This document shows positions 18,814-27,838 of a DNA stretch of 64,000 bases, in pieces. The stretch comes from G020354085 sp964482055. Lineage in GTDB: Bacteria; Pseudomonadota; Gammaproteobacteria; Acidiferrobacterales; Sulfurifustaceae. The notes under the pieces were generated by a model. It was not told the origin of the DNA, made no database searches, and was given only the letters and a program-made list of their open reading frames with translations. The stretch covers positions 29,669-93,668 of the forward strand of contig CAYZVX010000002.1 of the NCBI GenBank assembly GCA_964482055.1. Direction: 5' to 3'. The position numbers and the translations under genes were made by a program. How positions within the stretch are numbered: the first letter of the stretch is position 1; every line of letters begins with the position of its first letter.

Positions 18814-21633
18814 TTATCCGATCTGCGCCGCGAGCTCGCGCGCCTGTTTCTTCTGCTGCTCGCTGCCCTCGCTGATGACCTCATCGAGTATGCTGCGTGC
18901 GCCTTCGGCGTCTCCCATGTCGATATAGGCCTTGGCAAGATCGAGCTTGGTTGCGGTCTCGTCCCACTGCTGCAAACCACCGCTGTCCTCGACAGGCGTC
19001 GCCTCCTCGTGGGTGGCGGGCACACCGAGACCTGCGAATTCCGCAGCCGCGGGCTCGGCCTCGGGTGCGGCAGGGGCCGCCGCTAAGGGTTTCGACGGAG
19101 CGAAGTCGATGACGTTTTCCTCGGCCGGCGAGCCGAAATCCAGCGCGTCCAGACCGGTGTCCGGCGCGCTGGCCGCCGCTGCAGCGCCGAAATCGAGCGG
19201 CTCGTCCATTTTCATGGTCGCGGCGAAATCGACGGACTGCGGTGCGCTCGGCGGCGCCGGCGCGCCCAAATCAAAATCAAACTCGGGTGCCGGGGCGGCG
19301 GCCTTGGGCTCCGCCGGTGTGCCGGCGCCAAGATCAAAGTCGAGCGTTTCCGAATCGCCGCCCGTCTGACCGAATTTTGCCGGTGGCGCCGTGCTCAGTT
19401 CTGCGGCCGCCAAGCCGGTCAACGTGTCAGCCAGGGCCGCGGCGCCAACCGCGGCGCCGGCCGCCGCCTTCGCCGCGGGTTTGCCGCCGCGAAACATCGG
19501 GTTTTCCGGGTCGAGCTTGCGTCCCAGGTCGGCGACCTTGTCCCAGTGCTTGCCGCCCTTGCCGCCGGTTTGCGCGTACAGCTCCTCGGCCAGTGTGGTG
19601 AACGCATTTACGTCGTTGCGCTGGTGATAGATCTCGAGCAACTTGACCTTGAGCTCCTCACGCTGCGGGTTCTTGACGATGGCTTCCTTGAGAATCTCCT
19701 CAGCGGTCTCGTCGCGTCCGTACGCCAGATACACCTCGGCCTCGGCGATCGGATCGACTTCGTCGGTGTGGATGTTGCCCATGCCGCCCTGGCTGAAATC
19801 GCTCAAGAACGACGTGTCGCCGCTGGCAACCGGCTGGCCGCTGGCGGCGTCGGTCGTGCTCGCCGAGGAGCTACTTACCGCCTCGGCTGACAGGATGCTT
19901 TCCTCAAACTCGGCGATCGAACGGCGCCGGCGGCGCAGGTAGACGATTCCGATGGCGCCGGCCGCCAGCACCACCAAGCCCAGCAATACTGGCATGAGCT
20001 CACCGCCGAACACGCTGTCGGCGAGCTCGGCAAGGACGCTCTTCTCTTCCACCGGCGCAGGCGGTGCCGCGGGCTTCTTCGCTACCGGGGCGGGCTTGGC
20101 GGGCGGCGCCGCGGGCTTCGGCGCCTCGGCCGGTGCTGGGACCTCGGGCTTCGCCGCGGGCGGCGCCTCGGCCGCTTTGGCCGGTTCGGGCTTTGGTGCC
20201 GCAGGCTTGGGCGGGGTGGCTTCCTTTCTCTCGATCTCGATCAGGCGCGCCTCGCGCTTCAACTGCTCGCGCACCATGCCGATCTTGTCACCCAACTCCT
20301 TCGCCTCGAGTTGCTTCGACACGAGCGACTCTTCAAGGGTCGAGACGCGCTCCCCGAGTGCCTGGCGTTCGCGCTGCGCGGCGTCCTTGGGCGCCTCGGT
20401 CTGCGCGAGCGGCTTGTCCGCGGCGGGCTTCTTGGCCTCCGCCTCGGCGCGCACGATCTTGAGCAGCTCGTCCTGCGCAGCCGCCACATCGGGCGACGGC
20501 TTGGTCTCCTTGGGTGCAGGCTTTTGCTCTTTCGCTGATGGCACCGGCTCGAGCGGCTTCGCTTCGGTTGTCGCCGGCGGGACTTCTGCCTCACTCACCT
20601 TGAGGGCGCGACTCGCACCGGCAAGCTTCAGCTTGTATTCCTGCCACACGTCGTATTGCGCGCGGAACTCGCGGCGCGCATCGGCAACCGGCGTTGTTTC
20701 CATCTCCTCGCGTTCCGGGATACGCAGGATCTTGCCAGCGCGCAGGTTGTTCACGTTCTTGCCAAAGAACGCGTCCGGATTGACGCGGAAGATGGCCAGG
20801 ATGACCTGCTCCACGGCGAGCGACTTGTCGGGGCGAACGCGTTCTGAGATTTCCCACAGCGTGTCGCCCGGCTTGACGTGGTACTCACTCACCGCCGCCG
20901 GCATGGGAGCAGCCGGCGCGGTCGCCGGTTCGGCGGCGCGCGGGGCGAGCTCGGTTACGACCGGCGCGGCCTCGCGCGGCGGCTCCGGCCAGCCGGTCGC
21001 TGGCGATATCGTTACTTCGCTCGGCGCCGTATCGGGGCCCAACAGTCGTTCTTCCCGCGCGCTTGGCCGTTCCTCGGCTGGCGCCTGCGGCGCGCCGACT
21101 TGGCGCTGCGGCGGCGGCAGCTCTTGCACGGCGGGTTGCGGTGCAGCTGGCGGCGCGGCTTCAGGCGCAGCCTTCGCGAGCTCTGGAACGGCAACGGCCG
21201 CTGGCGCGCCCGGCACCTGCGTCGGCAGGTCGACCAGAGCCGTGTACTCCCGAACCAGGCGTGTGCCGGGCCACTCGACCTGAAGCAAGAGGTGCAGGAA
21301 TGGCTCGTCGATAGGTTCGTCGGTGGTGAGCCGCAGAAAGTGCTGACCGTCGCTGCGCTTGGAAACGACGAACTTGATCCTCGAAAGGTACGGCAGGCGC
21401 TCGACGCCCGCGTTTGCGTAAACCTCCGCGGGCGCCAATGTGACCTTCAATCCCTTCAGCTCCCGGTCAGAGACCGACGTCAACTCGATCTCGGCGTTGA
21501 GCGGCTCGTTTAGCGCTGACAGCACGCGAAGCTTGCCGAGCCCCAAAGCCTGGGTGACGATCGGGAACGCTATCAGTGCGCACGCCAACAACCACGGCGT
21601 CACCCAAAGACTGCCCCTGCTAAGTTGGCGCAT
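18814..21633 (-). CDS. fimV: FimV/HubP-like polar scaffold protein
   Basis: Inner-membrane, peptidoglycan-associated hub that organises type IV pili and pole-localised machinery. 939 residues. Signal peptide; FimV N-terminal domain (LGLGKLRVLSALNEPLNAEIEL); LysM peptidoglycan-binding domain near residue 250 (YHVKPGDTLWEISE); long Ala/Pro/Lys-rich coiled segment; single transmembrane helix near residue 560 followed by RRRRR; acidic repeats (LDFDLGAG); and the conserved C-terminal TPR-like FimV motif (DLAKAYIDMGDAEGARSIL). The ATG at 21633 is preferred over the GTG at 21642 because AAGGTG lies at good spacing. Placement downstream of asd is typical for the family. Confidence 0.93.
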   Translation of the reverse strand: MRQLSRGSLWVTPWLLACALIAFPIVTQALGLGKLRVLSALNEPLNAEIELTSVSDRELKGLKVTLAPAEVYANAGVERLPYLSRIKFVVSKRSDGQHFLRLTTDEPIDEPFLHLLLQVEWPGTRLVREYTALVDLPTQVPGAPAAVAVPELAKAAPEAAPPAAPQPAVQELPPPQRQVGAPQAPAEERPSAREERLLGPDTAPSEVTISPATGWPEPPREAAPVVTELAPRAAEPATAPAAPMPAAVSEYHVKPGDTLWEISERVRPDKSLAVEQVILAIFRVNPDAFFGKNVNNLRAGKILRIPEREEMETTPVADARREFRAQYDVWQEYKLKLAGASRALKVSEAEVPPATTEAKPLEPVPSAKEQKPAPKETKPSPDVAAAQDELLKIVRAEAEAKKPAADKPLAQTEAPKDAAQRERQALGERVSTLEESLVSKQLEAKELGDKIGMVREQLKREARLIEIERKEATPPKPAAPKPEPAKAAEAPPAAKPEVPAPAEAPKPAAPPAKPAPVAKKPAAPPAPVEEKSVLAELADSVFGGELMPVLLGLVVLAAGAIGIVYLRRRRRSIAEFEESILSAEAVSSSSASTTDAASGQPVASGDTSFLSDFSQGGMGNIHTDEVDPIAEAEVYLAYGRDETAEEILKEAIVKNPQREELKVKLLEIYHQRNDVNAFTTLAEELYAQTGGKGGKHWDKVADLGRKLDPENPMFRGGKPAAKAAAGAAVGAAALADTLTGLAAAELSTAPPAKFGQTGGDSETLDFDLGAGTPAEPKAAAPAPEFDFDLGAPAPPSAPQSVDFAATMKMDEPLDFGAAAAASAPDTGLDALDFGSPAEENVIDFAPSKPLAAAPAAPEAEPAAAEFAGLGVPATHEEATPVEDSGGLQQWDETATKLDLAKAYIDMGDAEGARSILDEVISEGSEQQKKQARELAAQIG

Positions 21634-22010
21634 GCCTTTCACCTTGAAATTCGCCTCTCCTGCATTTTATTGCCTTTTCGCGACCGCACGTTATGAATTC
21701 ATGATAGTAAGACTCTTTACGAATCTCAACTAACTATAGCTGCCAGATAATGTTTTGCGATGCGGTCGGTCCCGTAAGAACCGGCGGGGCACCGAAGGGA
21801 CGGCGGCTATGCGGGCGCAGCCGGGCTCCCCCAAACCCGAAAGGACTATAACAGAACCGCTACATCAGCAGCGCGCACCGCTGTTTTAGGGTATAGCTGC
21901 CGGGGGACGCACGGCAACGCCCGGCGCTCAGCAGCGCAGAGCGGGAGGTTCGGCGCCTATGCTCAGCGAGCGGGGCCCTGCGATAGGCACCGGCGGCCCC
22001 TCGTCTTGCC
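21634..22010. other. Intergenic region between asd and fimV
   Basis: 377 bp. The fimV-proximal 100 bp are A+T-rich and hold the fimV promoter. The asd-proximal part is G+C-rich with a weak stem (GCCTAT ... ATAGGC, about 21955-21990) but no T-run. No coding frame with family resemblance was seen. Confidence 0.6.
21701..21729 (-). promoter_or_regulatory. Sigma-70 type promoter of fimV
   Basis: Minus-strand -35 TTGAGA (21729-21724), 17-bp spacer and -10 TATCAT (21706-21701), both five of six consensus bases, about 70 bp upstream of the fimV start. Confidence 0.7.
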
Positions 22011-23123
22011 CTAAACCTCGAGCAAAATGCGCAGCATCCGGCGCAGCGGTTCGGCTGCCCCCCAAAGGAGCTGGTCGCCCACTGTAAACGCCCCCAGGTA
22101 CTCCGGGCCCATATTGAGCTTGCGCAGGCGTCCGACGGCGATGGTGAGCGTGCCGGTGACGGCCGCCGGGGTCAGCTCGCGCATGCTCGCCTCGCGCTCG
22201 TTCGGTACCACCTTGACCCAGCTGTTGTGGGCGGCGATGAGGCGATCGAGCTCCTCGAGCGGCACGTCGCGCTTGAGCTTGATGGTGAGTGCCTGGCTGT
22301 GACAGCGCATAGCGCCGACTCGCACGCAAATGCCGTCGATCGGGATCGGCCGAGCGGAACGACCGAGTATCTTGTTGGTTTCCGCCTGCCCCTTCCATTC
22401 CTCGCGCGACTGGCCGCTCTCGAGCTGCTTGTCGATGTAGGGAATGATGGAGCCCGCGAGCGGTACGCCGAAGAACTCCGTGGGGTAGTTGGGGCTACGG
22501 ATGTGCTCGGCGACGGCGCGATCGATGTCGAGTATGGCCGAGGCCGGGTCGTTCAGCTTGTCCTTCACGGCGCTGTAAATGCTGCCCATCTGCTTGAGCA
22601 GCTCGCGCATGTTGTTGGCGCCGGCGCCCGAAGCGGCCTGATAGGTCATCGAGGTCATCCACTCGATCAGGTCGGCCTTGAACAGCCCGCCGAGGGCCAT
22701 GAGCATGAGCGACACCGTGCAGTTACCGCCGATATAATTCTTCACGCCCTTGGCGATGCCGTCCTTGATCACGTCCAGGTTCACCGGATCGAGGATGATG
22801 ATCGCGTCCTTTTCCATGCGCAGCGCCGAGGCCGCGTCGATCCAGTAGCCCTTCCAGCCCGCCGCGCGCAGCTTCGGAAAGATCTCCGATGTGTACTCGC
22901 CGCCCTGGCAGGTAATGATGATGTCCATCGCCTTGAGCGCCTCGACGCTCCGCGCGTCCTTGAGTGGCGGCACGTCGCGCCCGATCGCCGGGCCCTGGCC
23001 GCCGACGTTGGAGGTGGTGAAGAACACCGGTTCGATGTGCTCGAAATCCCGTTCTTCCCGCATGCGGCCCATGAGCACCGAGCCCACCATGCCGCGCCAG
23101 CCGACCAATCCCACTCGCTTCAT
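22011..23123 (-). CDS. asd: Aspartate-semialdehyde dehydrogenase
   Basis: Reduces aspartyl phosphate to aspartate semialdehyde, the branch point to lysine/diaminopimelate, methionine and threonine. 370 residues. NADP-binding start VGLVGWRGMVGSVL, catalytic cysteine in GGNCTVSLM, and the substrate-binding QAASGAGANNM, all typical of the gram-negative Asd type. It is the last gene of leuC-leuD-leuB-asd, 27 bp after leuB, an arrangement common in gammaproteobacteria. Confidence 0.97.
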   Translation of the reverse strand: MKRVGLVGWRGMVGSVLMGRMREERDFEHIEPVFFTTSNVGGQGPAIGRDVPPLKDARSVEALKAMDIIITCQGGEYTSEIFPKLRAAGWKGYWIDAASALRMEKDAIIILDPVNLDVIKDGIAKGVKNYIGGNCTVSLMLMALGGLFKADLIEWMTSMTYQAASGAGANNMRELLKQMGSIYSAVKDKLNDPASAILDIDRAVAEHIRSPNYPTEFFGVPLAGSIIPYIDKQLESGQSREEWKGQAETNKILGRSARPIPIDGICVRVGAMRCHSQALTIKLKRDVPLEELDRLIAAHNSWVKVVPNEREASMRELTPAAVTGTLTIAVGRLRKLNMGPEYLGAFTVGDQLLWGAAEPLRRMLRILLEV

Positions 23124-23150
23124 TTTCTTGACCTCAGCGTCTGATAGTGT

Positions 23151-24221
23151 TCACAGCGCCGCGACCACCGCGTCGCCCATCTCTTTCGTGCCGACCTTTT
23201 TCGTGCCCTCAGTCCAGATGTCGCCGGTGCGGTAACCCTGGTCCAGCACCTTCGATACCGCTTGCTCGACTCGGTCGGCAAGTGCCGGTTCGTTCAGCGT
23301 GTAGCGCAGCATCATCGCTACCGACAGAATGGTGGCGAGCGGATTGGCGACACCCTGGCCGGCGATGTCCGGCGCGCTGCCGTGGATCGGCTCGTACATC
23401 CCCTTGCCTTTGGCATCCAGCGAGGCCGAGGGCAGCATGCCGATCGAACCGGTCAGCATCGAGGCCTGGTCCGAGAGGATGTCGCCAAACATGTTCTCGG
23501 TCACGATCACGTCGAACTGCTTCGGCGCGCGCACCAGTTGCATGGCGGCATTGTCCACGTACATGTGGGTGAGCTCGACCTGCGGGTAGTTCTTGCCGAC
23601 GCGAATCACCACCTCGCGCCACAGCTCCGAGACCTCGAGCACATTGGCCTTGTCGACCGAGCACAGTCTCTTGCCACGCTTCATGGCGATGTCGAAGGCC
23701 GAGCGCGCGACGCGCTCGATCTCCGGTTCCGAGTAGATCATGGTGTTGAAGCCCTCGCGCACGCCGTCGTCGCGGGTGCGGATGCCGCGCGGCTTGCCGA
23801 AATACACCGAGCCGGTGAGCTCGCGCACGATCATGAGATCAAGCCCCGCCACCACCTCGGGCCTGAGCGTCGAGGCCTGCACGAGCTGCGGATACATGAC
23901 AGCCGGCCTAAGGTTGGCGAACAACCCGAGCGCGGCGCGAATACCGAGCAGGCCGCGCTCGGGCCGAAGCTCGCGCGGCAGCCGGTCGTACTGCGGTCCG
24001 CCCACCGCACCGAGCAACACGGCATCGGCCGACTTGGCGAGCTTCAACGTCGATTCCGGCAGCGGGTGGCCGGCGGCGTCGTAGCCGGCGCCGCCGATCG
24101 GTGCCTGTTCCATCTCGATGTTCAGCCCGAAACGCGCCTTGAGCGCGCTGATCACCTTCACCGCCTCGGCGACGATCTCCTGGCCGATACCGTCGCCGGG
24201 CAATACCGCGATTTTTTTCAT
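23151..24221 (-). CDS. leuB: 3-Isopropylmalate dehydrogenase
   Basis: Third step of leucine synthesis: NAD-dependent oxidative decarboxylation of 3-isopropylmalate. 356 residues from the ATG at 24221 (GAGG just upstream), which starts at the family N-terminus KKIAVLPGDGIGQEI. Diagnostic elements include ELTGSVYFGKPRG and the NAD-binding PIHGSAPDIAGQGVANP, and a conserved VDNAAMQLV. Lies in leuC-leuD-leuB-asd, 111 bp after leuD. Confidence 0.97.
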   Translation of the reverse strand: MKKIAVLPGDGIGQEIVAEAVKVISALKARFGLNIEMEQAPIGGAGYDAAGHPLPESTLKLAKSADAVLLGAVGGPQYDRLPRELRPERGLLGIRAALGLFANLRPAVMYPQLVQASTLRPEVVAGLDLMIVRELTGSVYFGKPRGIRTRDDGVREGFNTMIYSEPEIERVARSAFDIAMKRGKRLCSVDKANVLEVSELWREVVIRVGKNYPQVELTHMYVDNAAMQLVRAPKQFDVIVTENMFGDILSDQASMLTGSIGMLPSASLDAKGKGMYEPIHGSAPDIAGQGVANPLATILSVAMMLRYTLNEPALADRVEQAVSKVLDQGYRTGDIWTEGTKKVGTKEMGDAVVAAL

Positions 24222-24332
24222 GCCTCGAATTCCTGGGAAATGCTCAACACCAAGATGCCGTCGACTCAACGACCCTTGAAATTTCCTTCACGCCTCGCTT
24301 CGAGTCTTTGCACCTTCACATTGCGCTGCGGG

Positions 24333-24971
24333 TCATACAAACAACCACGGCGCTTCCTGCCTGCGCCGCGCTTCGTAGGCCCGGATTTCGTCGACGTGCT
24401 GAAGCGTAAGCCCGATGTCGTCGAGGCCGTTCAACAGGCAGTGCTTGCGAAAGGCATCCACCTCGAACCTGAAGCTTTCCCCGGACGGCGTGGTGACCGT
24501 CTGCGCCACCAGATCGATGGTCAGTGTGTAGCCCGGCGTCGCCGCGCATTCCCGGAACAACCGATCCACGGTGTCGCGGTCGAGCACGATCGGCAACAGA
24601 CCGTTCTTGAAGCTGTTGTTGTAGAAGATATCGGCAAAGCTCGGGGCGATGAGGGCGCGGATGCCGTAGTCGGCGAGCGCCCAGGCCGCATGCTCGCGCG
24701 AGCTGCCGCAGCCGAAATTGTCGCGCGCCAGAAGGATCTGCGCGCCCTGGTAGCGCGGCTGGTTGAGCACGAAATCCGGATTGAGGCGGCGCTTGCTGTG
24801 GTCCATGCCAGGCTCGCCCGGATCGAGATAGCGCCAGTCGTCGAACAGGTTCGGGCCAAAGCCCGTGCGCTTGATCGATTTCAGGTACTGCTTGGGGATG
24901 ATCGCGTCGGTGTCGACGTTGGCGCGGTCGAGCGGCACCACGATTCCGGTGAGCTTTTCGAATTTCTGCAT
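24333..24971 (-). CDS. leuD: 3-Isopropylmalate dehydratase small subunit
   Basis: Swivelling domain of isopropylmalate isomerase, the partner of LeuC. 212 residues from the ATG at 24971 (MQKFEKLTG). The family signatures DTDAIIPKQYLK and DNFGCGSSREHAAWAL are present. An in-frame ATG seven codons upstream is possible but lacks family support. 36 bp separate it from leuC. Confidence 0.97.
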   Translation of the reverse strand: MQKFEKLTGIVVPLDRANVDTDAIIPKQYLKSIKRTGFGPNLFDDWRYLDPGEPGMDHSKRRLNPDFVLNQPRYQGAQILLARDNFGCGSSREHAAWALADYGIRALIAPSFADIFYNNSFKNGLLPIVLDRDTVDRLFRECAATPGYTLTIDLVAQTVTTPSGESFRFEVDAFRKHCLLNGLDDIGLTLQHVDEIRAYEARRRQEAPWLFV

Positions 24972-25007
24972 GGTTACTCCCATAGGCGGCAAGCCGCAAG
25001 CATCGAG

Positions 25008-26459
25008 CTACAGGCGGTTGGCATCGGCCTGGACTTGCTGCGCGCGGGTTGCCGCTGGCAGCTCCCGGACGTCCACAAAATGCCCGGCGATCGCGGCCGC
25101 CGCGGCCATGGCCGGCGACACGAGATGCGTGCGCCCGCCGGCGCCCTGGCGGCCCTCGAAGTTGCGGTTCGACGTCGAGGCGCAGCGCTCGCCCGGCGCG
25201 AGCCGGTCGGCGTTCATCGCGAGGCACATCGAGCAGCCCGGCTCGCGCCATTCGAAGCCGGCGTCGCGGAAAATCCGGTCGAGCCCTTCCTTCTCGGCCT
25301 GCGCCTTCACGAGCCCGGAGCCGGGCACCACCATGGCGAGCCTGATGGTCTTGGCCACCTTCTTGCCCCGGACCACGTCCGCCGCGGCGCGCAGGTCCTC
25401 GATGCGCGAATTCGTGCAAGAGCCGATGAAGACCTTGTCGAGCCGGATGTCGCGAATGGGCGTTCCGGGCGCGAGCCCCATGTACTCGAGCGCGCGCGCG
25501 TAACTGCCGCGCTTGACGGGATCGGTCTCTCGCGCTGGATCGGGGACGCACCCATCCACCGCCACCACCATCTCCGGCGAGGTCCCCCAGCTCACCTGCG
25601 GCTTGATATCGGCGGCATTGAGCAACACTTCCTGGTCGAACGTGGCATCGGGATCGCTCTTGAGCTCGCGCCACGCCTTCACCGCCCTGTCCCAGAGCTC
25701 GCCCTTCGGCGCATACGGCCGGCCGCGAAAGTACTCGATGGTCTTCTCGTCGACCGCCACCATGCCGGCGCGCGCGCCGGCCTCGATCGCCATGTTGCAC
25801 ACCGTCATGCGCCCCTCGACCGAGAGTGACTCGATGGCGCTGCCGGCAAACTCGATGGCATGACCGGTTCCGCCGGCGGTGCCGATCCGGCCGATGATCG
25901 CCAGCACCACGTCCTTGGCGGTGACGCCAGGGCCAAGCGCGCCTTCCACGCGCACCCGCATGTTCTTCGATTTCCTCTGGATCAGGCACTGGGTAGCGAG
26001 CACGTGCTCGACTTCGGAGGTGCCGATGCCGAAGGCGAGCGCGCCGAACGCGCCATGGGTCGAGGTATGCGAGTCGCCGCACACCACCGTCATGCCGGGT
26101 AGTGTGGCGCCCTGCTCCGGGCCGATGACATGCACGATGCCCTGGCGAGGGTCACCCATCCCGAACTCGGTGATGCCGAAGTCGCGGCAGTTCCGATCGA
26201 GGGTCTCGACCTGCAGACGCGACACCGGGTCACGGATACCGCGCGCACGGTCGGTGGTTGGCACGTTGTGGTCGGCCGTGGCGAGATTGGTCTCGACGCG
26301 CCAGACCTTGCGACCGGCGAGCTTCAGGCCCTCGAAGGCCTGCGGGCTCGTGACCTCGTGCACCAGATGGCGGTCGATATAAAGCAGACAGGTGCCGTCC
26401 TCGTTCTGCCGCACGACGTGCGCGTCCCAAAGTTTGTCGTAGAGGGTCTTTCCGGTCAT
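25008..26459 (-). CDS. leuC: 3-Isopropylmalate dehydratase large subunit
   Basis: Aconitase-type [4Fe-4S] enzyme that isomerises 2- to 3-isopropylmalate together with LeuD. 483 residues. Iron-sulfur ligands are the cysteine in GSCTNSR and the CSMC pair in EPGCSMCLAMN; CGDSHTSTHGAFG binds substrate. First gene of the leucine operon, divergent from a LysR regulator 90 bp away that probably controls it. Confidence 0.98.
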   Translation of the reverse strand: MTGKTLYDKLWDAHVVRQNEDGTCLLYIDRHLVHEVTSPQAFEGLKLAGRKVWRVETNLATADHNVPTTDRARGIRDPVSRLQVETLDRNCRDFGITEFGMGDPRQGIVHVIGPEQGATLPGMTVVCGDSHTSTHGAFGALAFGIGTSEVEHVLATQCLIQRKSKNMRVRVEGALGPGVTAKDVVLAIIGRIGTAGGTGHAIEFAGSAIESLSVEGRMTVCNMAIEAGARAGMVAVDEKTIEYFRGRPYAPKGELWDRAVKAWRELKSDPDATFDQEVLLNAADIKPQVSWGTSPEMVVAVDGCVPDPARETDPVKRGSYARALEYMGLAPGTPIRDIRLDKVFIGSCTNSRIEDLRAAADVVRGKKVAKTIRLAMVVPGSGLVKAQAEKEGLDRIFRDAGFEWREPGCSMCLAMNADRLAPGERCASTSNRNFEGRQGAGGRTHLVSPAMAAAAAIAGHFVDVRELPAATRAQQVQADANRL

Positions 26460-26485
26460 GGTCGGTCACCTGCGCGGTTGCCCAG

Positions 26486-26548
26486 ATCTTAGGCGCACGT
26501 TATAAATAACTCAAATTCATATTTCGCATACTTTTCATTCCCAGTCGA
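26486..26548. promoter_or_regulatory. leuC promoter and AT-rich LysR-type control region
   Basis: Minus-strand -35 TTGAGT (26514-26509), 17-bp spacer, -10 TAAGAT (26491-26486) upstream of leuC. The adjacent AT-rich stretch (about 26500-26535), unusual in this genome, lies between divergent leuC and the LysR gene, where LysR proteins normally bind. The exact box is not assigned. Confidence 0.5.
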
Positions 26549-26549
26549 T

Positions 26550-27419
26550 ATGGATATTGCCGCTCTGCAGGCCTTCCTTGCCGTCGCCGAATCGCGCTCG
26601 TTCTCGCGCGCCGCCGAACGCATTTTTCTGACCCAGCCGGCCATCAGCAAGCGTATCGCGGCGCTCGAACAGAGCCTCGGGACACGGCTATTCGACCGCA
26701 TCGGCCGTCAGGTCCAGCTGACAGAGGCCGGTCGCACGCTGCTGGCGCGCACGCAGCGCCTGCTGACCGATCTCGACGACATCAAGCGCTCGATCAGCAA
26801 CCTCACCGGCACGATCAGCGGCGAGCTGCGCTTCGCCACGAGCCATCACATCGGCCTGCATCGGCTGCCGGCGGCGCTGCAGCGTTTCCATCAGACCTAT
26901 CCCCAGGTCCGGCTCGACCTGCGCTTCATGGACTCCGAGCGCGCCTGTGCCGCCGTTGCCCAAGGCGAGCTCGAGCTGGCAGTCGTCACCCTGCCGCCCA
27001 AGGCGCTGCACCCTCTGACGCTCACCAAGGTCTGGAACGATCCGCTCGATGTCGTGGTCGCACCCGACCATCCACTCGCCATCCGGGCCCCGCTGGCGGC
27101 CACGATGCTGCTCGAGTACCCGGCAATCCTGCCCGGTCCGGGCACCTATACGCGCGAGATCATCCTCGGCGCACTGGGCGCGCGGCGCGACAAAGTCAAG
27201 ATCGGGATGACCACGAACTACCTGGAGGTCTTGAAAATGCTGGCATCCATCGGTCTGGGGTGGACCGCCCTGCCGCGCACCATGATTGACGGCAGCCTCG
27301 CGGTCGTCCAGATTAAGAAATGGAACCTGCGCCGTGATCTCGGCATCGTGACGCACGCGATGCGCACCCTGTCGAATGCGGGGCAGGCACTGATGCGGAT
27401 GATTGAGCAATCCCGATGA
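26550..27419 (+). CDS. LysR-family transcriptional regulator, probable leucine-operon regulator
   Basis: 289 residues. The N-terminal winged helix-turn-helix is clear (FLAVAESRSFSRAAERIFLTQPAISKRI), followed by the LysR effector domain from about residue 90, with MTTNYLEVLKMLASIGLGWTALP near the end as in CysB-like members. Divergent from leuC with a 90-bp shared promoter region, so control of leuCDB-asd is the likely role, perhaps with a pathway intermediate as effector. The ATG has no good Shine-Dalgarno sequence. Its stop overlaps the next gene by 4 bp. Confidence 0.88.
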   Translation: MDIAALQAFLAVAESRSFSRAAERIFLTQPAISKRIAALEQSLGTRLFDRIGRQVQLTEAGRTLLARTQRLLTDLDDIKRSISNLTGTISGELRFATSHHIGLHRLPAALQRFHQTYPQVRLDLRFMDSERACAAVAQGELELAVVTLPPKALHPLTLTKVWNDPLDVVVAPDHPLAIRAPLAATMLLEYPAILPGPGTYTREIILGALGARRDKVKIGMTTNYLEVLKMLASIGLGWTALPRTMIDGSLAVVQIKKWNLRRDLGIVTHAMRTLSNAGQALMRMIEQSR

Positions 27420-27838
27420 CGTTTCAGGAGCTGCTGTTCGAGCTTGAGCATCGCCTGGGGTATCACCAGCTCCCGGTGAACTCAATTGCGCGCGGCATCA
27501 AGGACGTCTTTGAATCGAGCCCCGTGCACCAGGAGCTGATGACGCAGCTTGTGCGCGCGATCTACGCGGAGAACCGCTGTCAGAAGCTCACCGACCCGGT
27601 GACGCGCGACAGGACCTTCGCGGCGTTTGCGCCGATCCGCCTCGCGACCCTGCGTTCCGAAAAGTGCGACGTGGACACACACCGCCTGCTCGAGGAGCTG
27701 TGTGTTGCGTTCGAACAGATATTCCGGTTCGACGAACCGCGCATCGATGCGATGCGCACGACCCGTTCCGCGCCATCGGCGCACGTCGTCGGTTTCGACA
27801 CCTTCCAGCGCCGGCGCCTGCTCAAGACCTGGACCTGA
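27416..27838 (+). CDS. Conserved-looking hypothetical protein
   Basis: 140 residues, soluble, mixed helical, with no signal peptide or membrane segment. The ATG overlaps the stop of the LysR gene (ATGA), which supports translation and coupling to the regulator. Its last 17 bp overlap the convergent MFS gene. I did not recognise a family. Confidence 0.6.
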   Translation: MTFQELLFELEHRLGYHQLPVNSIARGIKDVFESSPVHQELMTQLVRAIYAENRCQKLTDPVTRDRTFAAFAPIRLATLRSEKCDVDTHRLLEELCVAFEQIFRFDEPRIDAMRTTRSAPSAHVVGFDTFQRRRLLKTWT

